64,000 nucleotides of DNA from Oceaniglobus roseus (GTDB taxonomy: Bacteria; Pseudomonadota; Alphaproteobacteria; Rhodobacterales; Rhodobacteraceae), in the NCBI RefSeq assembly GCF_002869745.1, contig NZ_PNOS01000015.1, positions 26,626 through 90,625 on the forward strand, in the 5' to 3' direction. The translations under genes were made by a program, and so were the position numbers. Positions 28,518 to 37,013 of this stretch are shown here, in pieces. Under the pieces are notes generated by a model. That model ran no database searches, was not told the origin of the DNA, and worked only from the letters and a program-made list of their open reading frames with translations. Each line of letters starts with the position of its first letter. Within the stretch, counting starts at the first letter, position 1.

Positions 28518-29648
28518 TCACCAGGCCCTTGCGACCGCGTGGGCCGGCTGCATCCTTTCGCCGCGCCGGTCCAGCCCGATCCGGAAATCGGGCCTGCGGA
28601 ACAGCGCCGCCATGTCCGGGCAGCGCTCCAGCAGCTCGGCGCCGCCGGGCAGGCGGGCGGGGTGCAGCACGCCGTCCTCCCAGACCGGAACGCCGTCTAT
28701 CCACACCGTCGGGTCGATGACGTTCAGGCAGATTTCCCCCGGCGCCTCCGCCCCGCAACTGTGGAAGTGCAGCACGCGCGGATTGCCGAAGGCGGATCCG
28801 CTCCACTGCTCCATGCGCCCCCGCGCAGGCCAGGGAAAGGCGCAGGCGGGGTGGATGCCCGCGTGCCAGGAGTGGATGGCGTTCCGGTCGAGGCCGTAGA
28901 GCGCGGCGATCCGGTCGTACTGCCGTTCGGCCCGGTCGACGTCGCCGGGCGTGCCTTCGAACCCGGTCAGCCGCCCGGCGAGGAACCGCGCGGCGAGGGG
29001 GCCTTCGAACCTCACCGTCTGGCGGGGGTAGTACCGCGAGCCGGTGCCGCACAGGAAGCCCGGCAGCGCGATCCGGCCCGAGAAGCCCGCGGCCGGCACG
29101 GGCGAGAAGACCGAGACCGGGAAGCGCCGACAACGCACGTCGCTGGCCGCTGTCGTGGTCGGCGTCGTGTCGGGTCGGCCGCTGAAATCGGTGCCGCGCG
29201 GGCAGGTCACGCGGACCGACCGCGCGGCGCCGAGGTGGCGGTCGATCAGCCTCTTGAGGGCGGAGAAGGCCCGCGGATCGGCGGTGCCGAAGGCCGAGCC
29301 CAGCATGGCCTCGGACAGTGCGAAGCAGACGACGATCCGGCCCTCGGGCAGACCGGCGAAGCGCAGCTGGTCGCCGAGCCGCGACAGGAACACCGTGATG
29401 TCCGCCGCGCGCATCCTGTCGGCAAGCGCCGGGGGCAGGCGGCGGATCTCCGGTGCGAAGCCGGTGTCGAACAGGTCGACCGTCGCGCCGAGGTCGCGGG
29501 CGGCCTTCGCGACGCGGGCGGTGACGCCCGGTTCGAAATAGCCGTGTTCGGGTGGCTCGAAGGCGATCAGCAGCCGCTCGCCCCGCCGCAGGCCCGCCGC
29601 GTGGCGCAGGAGGTTCAGGGCGCCCCTGTCCGCCGGGTCAGATTTCAT
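28518..29648 (-). CDS. Aminopeptidase T (M29)/NicX-like metal enzyme
   Basis: 376-residue protein resembling the M29 aminopeptidase and 2,5-dihydroxypyridine dioxygenase (NicX) group. GLRRGERLLIAFEPPEHGYF near the start and HFHSCGAEAPGEICLNVIDP with several His and acidic residues near the C-terminus support this. Start at 29648 has GGAAGG six bases upstream; a longer start lacks one. Divergent from a LysR regulator. Peptidase and ring-cleavage roles cannot be separated from sequence alone. Confidence 0.55.
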   Translation of the reverse strand: MKSDPADRGALNLLRHAAGLRRGERLLIAFEPPEHGYFEPGVTARVAKAARDLGATVDLFDTGFAPEIRRLPPALADRMRAADITVFLSRLGDQLRFAGLPEGRIVVCFALSEAMLGSAFGTADPRAFSALKRLIDRHLGAARSVRVTCPRGTDFSGRPDTTPTTTAASDVRCRRFPVSVFSPVPAAGFSGRIALPGFLCGTGSRYYPRQTVRFEGPLAARFLAGRLTGFEGTPGDVDRAERQYDRIAALYGLDRNAIHSWHAGIHPACAFPWPARGRMEQWSGSAFGNPRVLHFHSCGAEAPGEICLNVIDPTVWIDGVPVWEDGVLHPARLPGGAELLERCPDMAALFRRPDFRIGLDRRGERMQPAHAVARAW

Positions 29649-29672
29649 GCCGCGCCTTCCGCCCATGCCGAA

Positions 29673-29693
29673 AGATGCACCCGCCGTGCATCT
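29673..29693. promoter_or_regulatory. Perfect inverted repeat in the LysR divergent region
   Basis: AGATGCAC (29673-29680) and GTGCATCT (29686-29693), 5-bp spacer. It lies 25 bp before the NicX-like start and about 80 bp before the lysR start, a normal place for a LysR-type binding site. A second small dyad TCAAACCATTTGA lies at 29726-29738. Confidence 0.5.
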
Positions 29694-29770
29694 CATCCCT
29701 GTTCAGGGTGCCGCGCCGGATCGCGTCAAACCATTTGAAACCGCTCATGTGCTGCATTAGCCTGGCTAAT

Positions 29771-30700
29771 ATGATCCGCTCGCTTCCCTTCTCGGCCCTG
29801 CGCGCCTTCGAGGTCGTCGTGCGCCTTGGCGGCTTCAGCGCCGCGGCCGACGAGCTCGGCATCAGCCAGAGCGCGGTGAGCCAGCACGTGAAGGCGCTGG
29901 AGGAGTGGCTGGGCCAGGCCCTGCTGACCCGCGGCGCCCGCACCTCGATCCCGACGCGGGAGGGCGAACAGCTGGCCCGCGCGGTGGCCGAGGGGCTGGG
30001 GCGGATCTCGGACACCTGCACCGAGTTGCAGGACCGCCGCCGCGCCGACGACACCGTCACCATCAGCTGCCTGCCCGGTTTCGCATTCACCTGGCTGTTT
30101 CCGCGGCTGCTGCGGTTCGACCTGAACCACCCCGAGGTCATCATCTCGATCACCACCGACACGGGCCGCGCGCCGTTCTCGCCCGCACAGGCCGACATCG
30201 GCATCCGTTACGGGTTCGGCCAGAATCCCGGACTGCATGTCGAGCACCTGATGGGCGAGCAGATCTTCCCGGTCTGCGCGCCGCATCTGCTCGACGGGCC
30301 GCTGCCGGATATCGAGACTTTCCTGGCGGAACACCCGCTGCTTCAGGACGAGCACGGCGATTTCGGCGGCTCGAAGCCCGACTGGGCCTTCTTTGCCCGC
30401 GAATGCGGCATCTCCCTGCCGCCAAGGCTGGCGACGCGGCGCTTCGGTCAGGCGAACATGGTGGTTCAGGCGGCGGCCGAAGGGCTGGGGATCGCTCTTG
30501 GCCGCGGGCCGCTGGTGATCGACGCGCTGACCGACGGGCGGCTGGTGCGCCCCTATCCCCATGTCGTCGCCTCGCCGCTGTCCTACTGGCTGGTTTGCCA
30601 GCCGCTGGCCCAGGACATTCCGAAGTTCCGTCTGTTCATGGACTGGATCAAGCGGGAAGCCCGAAATCAACCCGCATTGCCCGAAACCGCGCCGACTTAG
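29771..30700 (+). CDS. LysR-family regulator
   Basis: 309-residue LysR protein. The winged helix-turn-helix is at about 5-65 (ALRAFEVVVRLGGFSAAADE, then QSAVSQHVKALEEWLG), followed by the periplasmic-binding-like effector domain. No Shine-Dalgarno sequence precedes the ATG, so it may be leaderless or weakly expressed. It is divergent from the NicX-like gene and 42 bp upstream of a Rieske oxygenase; it could control both. Confidence 0.86.
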   Translation: MIRSLPFSALRAFEVVVRLGGFSAAADELGISQSAVSQHVKALEEWLGQALLTRGARTSIPTREGEQLARAVAEGLGRISDTCTELQDRRRADDTVTISCLPGFAFTWLFPRLLRFDLNHPEVIISITTDTGRAPFSPAQADIGIRYGFGQNPGLHVEHLMGEQIFPVCAPHLLDGPLPDIETFLAEHPLLQDEHGDFGGSKPDWAFFARECGISLPPRLATRRFGQANMVVQAAAEGLGIALGRGPLVIDALTDGRLVRPYPHVVASPLSYWLVCQPLAQDIPKFRLFMDWIKREARNQPALPETAPT

Positions 30701-30742
30701 TATTAGCTGAGCTTCTACATCTCATAACCGAAGGACTGTGCC

Positions 30743-31777
30743 ATGTTCCTCAGAAACTGCTGGTACGCCGCCGCCTGGAGCCGCGACATCACCCGTGCCC
30801 TGTCGCCCCAGACCTACCTTGGCGAGCGGGTGGTGCTGTTCCGCCGCGAAGACGGCACCCCGGTCGCGCTGGAGGATGCCTGCCCGCACCGCAAGCTGCC
30901 GCTGTCCGAGGGGCGGCTGATCGGGGACACCGTCGAATGCGGCTATCACGGGCTGACCTTCGACGGCTCCGGCACCTGCGTCGCCGCCCCGACCCAGCCC
31001 GACGCGATCCCGCGACGGGCGCGTGTGAAGTCCTATCCGGTCGCCGACCGCTACCGGCTGCTCTGGATCTGGATGGGAGAGCCGGAGCTGGCCGACGAAA
31101 GCCTGATCTTCCCGATCGAGAACTTCGACAACCCCGCCTGGGGCTATACCGACGGCGGGGTGATGGACCTGGCCTGCCACTATCTCTGGGTCTGCGACAA
31201 CCTGCTGGACCCGAGTCACGTCGCCTGGGTGCACGTCAGCTCGTTCAAGGGGGCCGGGACGGACAATGCGCCGCTGTCGGTGGAAAGGACCGACCGCGGG
31301 GTGATCGTGGGGCGCTGGATCTACGGCCAGCCGCCGTCGCCCTACTATGCGGACCTGCTGAAGTTCGACGGGCCCTGCGACCGGCTCCAGCACTACGAGA
31401 TGTGCCTGCCGGGGATCGGGCTGAACAAGTCGGTCTGTACGCCTCCGGGCACCGGCGGGCCGGACATGACGCCGGTGGCGGAGACCTATGTCAACATCTC
31501 CTACAACTTCATGACGCCACTGGACGGGGACAACACCCGGTATTTCTGGTTCCAGCACCGCAACACCGATCCGGACGACCGGGCGATTTCCGAGCGGATG
31601 AACGCCGGCGCGCGGATGGCCTTCGAGGAGGACCGCGCGGTGCTGGAGAAGGTGCACCAGGGAATGAAGAACCCGGCGACGCCCGCGCTGGACCTCGGGC
31701 TTGACGCGGGGGCGAAGCAGTTCCGCCTGATGCTCGACCGCGCCATCGCGGCGGAGCGGACCAGCACGGTGGTCTGA
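30743..31777 (+). CDS. Rieske non-heme iron oxygenase, alpha subunit (VanA-like)
   Basis: 344-residue aromatic-ring hydroxylase or O-demethylase type oxygenase. Rieske ligands C47-P-H49 and C66-GY-H69 (ACPHR and CGYHG) precede the mononuclear iron motif DNLLDPSHVAWVH, with D156, H159 and H164. GAAGGA lies before the start. No reductase or ferredoxin partner is adjacent; its donor must be elsewhere. Substrate unknown. Confidence 0.84.
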   Translation: MFLRNCWYAAAWSRDITRALSPQTYLGERVVLFRREDGTPVALEDACPHRKLPLSEGRLIGDTVECGYHGLTFDGSGTCVAAPTQPDAIPRRARVKSYPVADRYRLLWIWMGEPELADESLIFPIENFDNPAWGYTDGGVMDLACHYLWVCDNLLDPSHVAWVHVSSFKGAGTDNAPLSVERTDRGVIVGRWIYGQPPSPYYADLLKFDGPCDRLQHYEMCLPGIGLNKSVCTPPGTGGPDMTPVAETYVNISYNFMTPLDGDNTRYFWFQHRNTDPDDRAISERMNAGARMAFEEDRAVLEKVHQGMKNPATPALDLGLDAGAKQFRLMLDRAIAAERTSTVV

Positions 31778-31781
31778 GCGG

Positions 31782-32927
31782 TCAGGCCACCTGCACGCCC
31801 GCGCACCAGGCGCAGTTCAGCACCGGCAGACCCTCGGCCGTCGAGAAGCGGATGACGTCGGCGCGCAGGCCCACCTCCAGCCGCCCGCGGTCGGCAAGGC
31901 CCGCGGCACGGGCCGGTGTGTCGGTGACGGTGGCCATGCCCTGCGCGAGGTTGCCCCATTCCTCGCCCAGCCGGACGGCGGCCAGCAGCAGCCCCGCCGG
32001 CACATAGTCGGACGACAGGATGTCGAGCCGCCCCGCCTGCGCGAGTTCCAGCGCCGCGACGTTGCCGGAGTGCGAGCCGCCGCGGATCAGGTTCGGCGCG
32101 CCCATGACGGTCACGATTCCGGCGCCATGGCAGGCCTCGGCCGCGGCGAGGGTGGTCGGAAACTCTGCGATGCTGACGCCGTGGCGGTGGCTGGCGGCCA
32201 CCTGCTCGGGCGTCGTGTCGTCGTGGCTGGCCAGCGCCGCCCCATAGCGCTGCGCCGCCTGCACCACCGCTGCCTCGTGCGTCGCGCCGAACCGCGACTG
32301 GAGCCCGCGCAGGAAGTCGACGTAGGCCTCGAACCCCGCGGGATCGAGCCCGTGCTTGCCGCAGACATAGTCGCGGTACTTGTCCATGTCGCTGAACTGC
32401 CGCTGCCCCGGCGTGTGGTCCATCATCGACACGATGCCGACCCGGTCCTCCGGCCCGAACTCGGCCAGCTCCTCCTCCAGCGTTTCCGAGCAGATCTCGG
32501 CCCGGAGATGGATGTGGTGGCTGATCTTCAGCGCCCCCGCGTCGCGCATCCCCAGGATCTCGTCCGCCATCTGCCGCGCGTACTTGCCGTAGCGCTTGCC
32601 GCTGTCCGAGACGATGGAGCCGACGCGGATCGCGTCGAAGACGGTGGTGATGCCGGTCCCCGCAAGCTCGCGGTCGTGGGCGACGATGGCGGCGCGGTGG
32701 GGCCAGTCCACCTTGGGGCGGGGGGCGAGGTGGCGTTCGAGGTTGTCGGTGTGCAGCTCGACCAGACCCGGCGACAGGTAGTCGCCGCCAAGATCCGTCG
32801 CACCCTTCGGCACGGCGCCGCCCTGCTCGATCCCGGCGATGCGACCCGCTTTCAGCCGCAGCGCGCCCGTGATCACCTCGTCCCTCAGGATCAGGCGGGC
32901 GTTGGCGAGGATGGTCTCTTCTGTCAT
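31782..32927 (-). CDS. phnM: Alpha-D-ribose 1-methylphosphonate 5-triphosphate diphosphatase (copy 1)
   Basis: 381-residue amidohydrolase-fold enzyme of the C-P lyase pathway, removing pyrophosphate before C-P cleavage. Metal motifs: ELHTDNLERHL, HHIHLRAEI, SMMDHTPGQRQF, SHDDTT, GAPNLIRGGSHSGN and LSSDY. Convergent with the Rieske oxygenase, 4 bp apart. It is separated from phnN by an oppositely oriented DUF1045 gene. The ATG at 32927 was chosen since the family N-terminus starts there. Confidence 0.9.
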   Translation of the reverse strand: MTEETILANARLILRDEVITGALRLKAGRIAGIEQGGAVPKGATDLGGDYLSPGLVELHTDNLERHLAPRPKVDWPHRAAIVAHDRELAGTGITTVFDAIRVGSIVSDSGKRYGKYARQMADEILGMRDAGALKISHHIHLRAEICSETLEEELAEFGPEDRVGIVSMMDHTPGQRQFSDMDKYRDYVCGKHGLDPAGFEAYVDFLRGLQSRFGATHEAAVVQAAQRYGAALASHDDTTPEQVAASHRHGVSIAEFPTTLAAAEACHGAGIVTVMGAPNLIRGGSHSGNVAALELAQAGRLDILSSDYVPAGLLLAAVRLGEEWGNLAQGMATVTDTPARAAGLADRGRLEVGLRADVIRFSTAEGLPVLNCAWCAGVQVA

Positions 32928-32961
32928 GTCGGTGTCACCGTGTCCGTGCAAGGAAGGGCAG

Positions 32962-33639
32962 ATGTTCAAGCGTTACGCGATCTTCTACACCCCGCCCCCG
33001 GGGCCCGCCGCCGAATTCGGAGCGGCCTGGCTGGGGTGGGACAGTGCCACGGGACGGCGCGTGGCGCATCCCGAAATCCCGGGGCTCGACGTGGCGGCGC
33101 TGACCGAGGTGCCGCGCCGCTACGGCTTCCACGGCACGCTGAAGGCGCCGTTCCGGCTGGCCGAGGGGGCGCGCGAGGCGGAGCTGGTCGAGGCGGTCGC
33201 GCGGTTTGCCGAGGCTCATGCCGCCGTCACCCTCGATGGACTGGCCGTTGGTCACGGGCATCGTTTCGTTGCGATGCGCCCAGTCGGCGATACAGGCGCG
33301 CTGAACCGCCTCGAGGCCGCCATCGTCCGCGCCTTCGATCCCTTCCGCGCGCCCCTCGGCGAGGCCGACATCGCCCGCCGCCGCCGGGCGGGGCTGAGCG
33401 AACGGCAGGACCGGCAGATGCTGGAGTGGGGGTATCCCTACGTCTTCGACGACTTCCACTTCCACCTGACGCTCAGCGGTCCGGTGGAGGAGGGCGAGGG
33501 ACGGCACATCGTCGCGGCGCTGGAGCCGCGCCTTCCCGAGACCCTTCGCGGCCCCTTCACGCTCGACGCGATCACGCTGATGGGCGAGGACGCGGAGGGG
33601 ATGTTCCACCAGATCCACCGTCATGCCCTGACCGGGTAG
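32962..33639 (+). CDS. DUF1045 / phosphonate-operon-associated 2H-phosphoesterase-like protein
   Basis: 225-residue protein of the family repeatedly found in C-P lyase loci. Two HxTx motifs, FHGTLK (about 56-61) and FHLTLS (about 170-175), resemble the twin histidines of 2H phosphoesterases, which open cyclic phosphates. AGGAAGG precedes the ATG. It is on the opposite strand to its phn neighbours, and its 3' end overlaps phnN by 19 bp. No phnP is visible in the window. Confidence 0.75.
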   Translation: MFKRYAIFYTPPPGPAAEFGAAWLGWDSATGRRVAHPEIPGLDVAALTEVPRRYGFHGTLKAPFRLAEGAREAELVEAVARFAEAHAAVTLDGLAVGHGHRFVAMRPVGDTGALNRLEAAIVRAFDPFRAPLGEADIARRRRAGLSERQDRQMLEWGYPYVFDDFHFHLTLSGPVEEGEGRHIVAALEPRLPETLRGPFTLDAITLMGEDAEGMFHQIHRHALTG

Positions 33640-34163
33640 AGGCAACGCAGGACCGCCTGCACCGTAGTTTCGATCGGCCCGCTGTTGTCGATCCGGTGCG
33701 CCGCGATGCCCTCGGGAAGGTCCAGCGCGGCCCGGCCAAGCCGCCGCTCGATATCTTCCGCGCATTCGCGGCCGCGCGCGGAGAGGCGGCGGGCAAGCAC
33801 CGTGCGGTCCGCCGTCAGCAGGATGACGTCGAGCCGCGGAAACCGCGCCTGCGCCTCGGGCAGCACACGGCGCGAAAGGTTGACCAGCACGTCGCAGCCC
33901 TCGTCCAGCGCATCGGAGATCCCCGCCGGGATGCCGTAGCTCAGACCGTGGGCCTGCCAGGACAGCGCGAAGGCCCCGGCCTCGGCCCGGCGCCTGAACT
34001 CGGCCTCGCCGACCCCCTCGAACATCTCTCCGCCCGCCTCGGCGGGCCGGGTGATGACCCGGCGGGCAAGCCGGAACCGGGAATCGCGGGCGGCCAGCGC
34101 CTGCATCACCGTGTCCTTGCCGACGCCCGAGGGGCCGACGACGGCGATCACCCGACCGCTCAT
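33621..34163 (-). CDS. phnN: Ribose 1,5-bisphosphate phosphokinase
   Basis: 180-residue guanylate-kinase-fold enzyme that makes PRPP from ribose 1,5-bisphosphate, the last step of the C-P lyase route. P-loop GPSGVGKDT at about 10-18; later RRVITRPAEAGGE and NLSRRVL. The ATG overlaps the phnL stop (ATGA). Confidence 0.88.
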   Translation of the reverse strand: MSGRVIAVVGPSGVGKDTVMQALAARDSRFRLARRVITRPAEAGGEMFEGVGEAEFRRRAEAGAFALSWQAHGLSYGIPAGISDALDEGCDVLVNLSRRVLPEAQARFPRLDVILLTADRTVLARRLSARGRECAEDIERRLGRAALDLPEGIAAHRIDNSGPIETTVQAVLRCLYPVRA

Positions 34164-34843
34164 GCCGCGGCCCCGGGGGTGAAGGTGGTCACGTCGACCT
34201 CGCGGTCGCAGATCGCCTCCCGCGCCTCGGCGTCGTGGAAGATGCCGACGATCGCCGCGCCCCGCGCCTTCGCCTCGCCGATCATCGCCAGCACCGTGGC
34301 GCGGTTCAGGGGATCGAGGCTTGCCGTCGGCTCGTCCAGCAGCAGCGCGGGGTAGGGGTGGGCGAAGCCGCGGGCGATGTTGACCCGCTGCTGCTCGCCC
34401 CCCGAGAAGGTCGTGGGACTGAGAGACCAGAGCCGTTCCGGGATGTTCAGCCGGGCCAGCAGCGCCTCGGCCCGCGCGAGCGCCGCGTCGCGCGCGCTGC
34501 CCGTGGCCAGCAGCGGCTCGGCCACCACCTCGCGCGTCGGCACGCGGGGGACGACCCGCAGGAACTGGCTGACATAGCCGAGCGTGTGGCGGCGCAGGCG
34601 GATGATCTCGCGCGGGGCGGCGGCGGCCACGTCGGTACCGCCGACGAGGATACGGCCCGCGCCCGTCAGGTAGTTGCCGTAGATCATGCGCATCAACGTC
34701 GACTTGCCCGCGCCCGAGGCGCCGACCAGCGCCACGCATTCCCCGGGCGCGACCGAGAGCGAAGCCTCCGCCATCACCGGGATCCGCGCCGCGCCCTGGT
34801 TGTGCAGCACGAAGGATTTCGAGACGTTTTCGACCGATATCAT
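34160..34843 (-). CDS. phnL: C-P lyase ABC-type ATPase PhnL
   Basis: 227-residue ABC-fold protein of the C-P lyase core. [25 protein letters not shown] and LLLDEPTASLDP are intact. QFLRVVPRVPTREVVAEPLL is the PhnL-type Q-loop region. Despite the fold it is part of the lyase assembly rather than a transporter. Confidence 0.9.
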   Translation of the reverse strand: MISVENVSKSFVLHNQGAARIPVMAEASLSVAPGECVALVGASGAGKSTLMRMIYGNYLTGAGRILVGGTDVAAAAPREIIRLRRHTLGYVSQFLRVVPRVPTREVVAEPLLATGSARDAALARAEALLARLNIPERLWSLSPTTFSGGEQQRVNIARGFAHPYPALLLDEPTASLDPLNRATVLAMIGEAKARGAAIVGIFHDAEAREAICDREVDVTTFTPGAAA

Positions 34844-34847
34844 GGGC

Positions 34848-35663
34848 TCAGACCTGCAGCACGGAGGAGACGAGAAGCTGGGTATAGGCGTGCTGCGGAT
34901 CGTCGAGCACCTGGTCGGTCAGCCCGGACTCCACCACATGGCCGTCCTTCATCACCATCAGCCGGTCGGCCAGCAGCCGCACCACGGCAAGGTCGTGGGT
35001 GACGATGATCGCCGAAAGCCCCATCTCGCGCACCAGCCCGCGCAGGAGGTCCAGAAGCCGCGCCTGCACGCTGACGTCGAGGCCGCCGGTGGGTTCGTCC
35101 ATGAACACCAGCCTCGGACCCGTCACGAGGTTCCGCGCGATCTGGAGCCGCTGTTGCATGCCGCCCGAGAAGGCCGTGGGCCGGTCGTCGATCCGGTCGG
35201 CGGCGATCTCGACCCGGCCCAGCCAGTCCGTCGCCTTCGCCCGGATCCGCCCGTAGTGGCGGGCGTTGACGGCCATCAGCCGCTCGCCCACGTTGCCGCC
35301 CGCGCTGACGTTCATCCGCAGCCCGTCGCGGGCGTGCTGGTGGACGAAGGCCCAGTCGGTGCGCGAGAGCATCCGCCGCTCGGACTCGCGCATGGTCAGG
35401 GTATCCCGCAGCCCGCCGTCGCGGGTGTCGAACAGGACGGCGCCGCTGTCCGGCGGGACATGTCCGGCAAGGCAGTTCAGCAGCGTCGACTTTCCCGAGC
35501 CGGATTCGCCGACAATGCCCATGACCTCCCCCGGCCAGAGGTCGAAGGAGACATCGGCGCAGCCGATCCGCGCGCCGTAGCGCTTCGTCACGCCCTCGAC
35601 CCGGAGGAGGGGCGTCGTCCCGGCCGTCGCTCCGATGGCGGCGTCCATGGCGAGCTCCATCAT
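34848..35663 (-). CDS. phnK: C-P lyase ABC-type ATPase PhnK
   Basis: 271-residue ABC-fold protein. [16 protein letters not shown], the PhnK-type DTRDGG loop, FSGGMQQRLQIARNL and VFMDEPTGGLDVSVQA are seen. Binds the PhnGHIJ complex and couples ATP turnover to it. The chosen ATG overlaps the phnJ stop and has GAGGAGG upstream. Confidence 0.9.
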   Translation of the reverse strand: MMELAMDAAIGATAGTTPLLRVEGVTKRYGARIGCADVSFDLWPGEVMGIVGESGSGKSTLLNCLAGHVPPDSGAVLFDTRDGGLRDTLTMRESERRMLSRTDWAFVHQHARDGLRMNVSAGGNVGERLMAVNARHYGRIRAKATDWLGRVEIAADRIDDRPTAFSGGMQQRLQIARNLVTGPRLVFMDEPTGGLDVSVQARLLDLLRGLVREMGLSAIIVTHDLAVVRLLADRLMVMKDGHVVESGLTDQVLDDPQHAYTQLLVSSVLQV

Positions 35664-36529
35664 GCGGCATCCTCCTCGAAAGGCGCAGCCTCGGCACCCG
35701 CGTGGCCTGCCCGGCGGCGTCCGGCGCAGTAATCGGTGTCGGAACACAGAAACATCCGACCGCCCTCGTCATCGACGATCAGCTCGTCGAGATAGCTGTC
35801 GGTCGCGCCGCAGAGGCCGCAGGCGTGGTCGGCCTTGCTCGCCTCGAAGGGGTGGTCCTCGAAGTCGAGGCTGACGACGCGGGTGTGCGGCGGAATGGCG
35901 TAGATCCGCTGCTCGCGCCCGGCGCCGAACAGCTGGATCGCCGCCATCTCGAGCTTGGGATTGTCGAACTTCGGGATCGGCGAAGGATCCATCACATAGC
36001 GCCCCTCGACCTTCACCGGATAGGCATAGGAGGTGGAGATCGCGCCGTGGCGGCTGATGTCCTCGTAGAGCTTCACATGCATCAGCCCGTAGTCCTCCAG
36101 CGCGTGCATCTTCCGCGTCTCGACCTCGGAGGGTTCGAGGAAGCGCAGGGGCTCGGGGATCGGCACCTGATAGACGAGGATCTGGTCGGCGCGCAGGGGC
36201 GCCTCGGGGATGCGGTGACGGGTCTGGATCACGCTCGCCTCCGCCGTCGCCTCGGTCACCGCGACCCCGGCGGTGCGTTCGAAGAAGCGGCGGATCGAGA
36301 CGGCGTTGGTCGTGTCGTCGGCGCCCTGGTCGATGACCTTCAGCGTATCCTCGGGGACCAGAACCGCGGCCGAGACCTGGACCCCGCCGGTGCCCCAGCC
36401 ATAGGGCATCGGCATCTCTCGGCTGGCGAAGGGCACCTGGTAGCCGGGGATGGCCAGCGCCTTCAGGATCGCGCGGCGGATCATCCGCTTCGTCTGCTCG
36501 TCGAGATAGGCGAAGTTGTACTCGTTCAT
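35660..36529 (-). CDS. phnJ: C-P lyase catalytic subunit (radical SAM)
   Basis: 289-residue enzyme that cleaves the carbon-phosphorus bond. The Cys set is complete: C237, C240, C262 (cluster) and C268 (catalytic thiyl by analogy), seen in ACGLCGATDSYLDE and LCSDTDYC. Its ATG overlaps the stop of a DUF559 gene rather than of phnI, which is unusual. Confidence 0.93.
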   Translation of the reverse strand: MNEYNFAYLDEQTKRMIRRAILKALAIPGYQVPFASREMPMPYGWGTGGVQVSAAVLVPEDTLKVIDQGADDTTNAVSIRRFFERTAGVAVTEATAEASVIQTRHRIPEAPLRADQILVYQVPIPEPLRFLEPSEVETRKMHALEDYGLMHVKLYEDISRHGAISTSYAYPVKVEGRYVMDPSPIPKFDNPKLEMAAIQLFGAGREQRIYAIPPHTRVVSLDFEDHPFEASKADHACGLCGATDSYLDELIVDDEGGRMFLCSDTDYCAGRRRAGHAGAEAAPFEEDAA

Positions 36530-36849
36530 CCTGCGGTCCTTTCGATCAGCGCGAGGACGCCGGCAAGATCGACCTCCACCGCGGCGGGGGCGATGCGGAG
36601 CGTGCGGATGTCGCGCGCGGCGCGGGCGCGGTCGCGGAACGGGTCGGGCGGACCGTCCTCCACCTCCACGGCAAGCCGGGCGGCCGGGCAGTAGAACTGC
36701 GCGACGCCGTCTCCGAGCGGCACCTGGCGGCGGAACTTCAGCCCGGCAAGGCGGCGGGCCCGCAGGGCCTCCCAGAGCAGGCGCTCCGCCGGGGTCGGCA
36801 CCTGGCGGAGGATCCGCGCATGGTGCGTCCGCATCGTGGTCCGGCGCAT
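36526..36849 (-). CDS. DUF559 (Vsr-like) endonuclease-domain protein inserted between phnI and phnJ
   Basis: 107-residue protein with the DUF559 N-terminal pattern PTPAERLLWEALRARRL and LKFRRQVPLGD. The active-site half is altered: the xDF motif is AQF (Q51), and the expected ELDGxxH is EVEDGPPD (62-69), without the His. Catalytic activity is therefore doubtful. Its stop overlaps the phnJ start (ATGA). Two 36-bp palindromic repeats in inverted orientation lie between it and phnI. DUF559 genes are common cargo of mobile or repeat-rich DNA. Confidence 0.8.
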   Translation of the reverse strand: MRRTTMRTHHARILRQVPTPAERLLWEALRARRLAGLKFRRQVPLGDGVAQFYCPAARLAVEVEDGPPDPFRDRARAARDIRTLRIAPAAVEVDLAGVLALIERTAG

Positions 36850-36854
36850 GGCGT

Positions 36855-36890
36855 CCCCTCTCCCTGACCCTCTCCCCAGGGGGGAGAGGG
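36855..36890 (+). repeat. REP-like palindromic unit, copy 1
   Basis: 36-bp unit beginning CCCCTCTCCCTGA and ending in a perfect 10-bp dyad, CCCTCTCCCC (36868-36877) with GGGGAGAGGG (36881-36890). Lies 5 bp upstream of the DUF559 start codon. Confidence 0.85.
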
Positions 36891-36966
36891 CATGTCGCCC
36901 GGCGGAAAGCCTTGCGACAAGAGGTGACCGGGTGGTTAACGGACCACGGTCCGTCCGGGCGGGCTT

Positions 36967-37002
36967 CCCTCTCCCCGACGGGGAGAGGGCCAGGGTGAGG
37001 GG
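36967..37002 (-). repeat. REP-like palindromic unit, copy 2 (inverted)
   Basis: Reverse-complement copy of the same unit, 31 of 36 positions identical to copy 1, with its own perfect dyad (36967-36976 and 36980-36989). The 76-bp spacer holds another dyad, ACGGACC-AC-GGTCCGT (36939-36954). It ends 11 bp before the phnI stop. Confidence 0.85.
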
Positions 37003-37013
37003 CTCTCGGGCGC

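Noticed and set aside
36855..37002. Possible two-unit CRISPR array
   Set aside because: Only two units, in opposite orientation, each internally palindromic over 10 bp; no cas genes.
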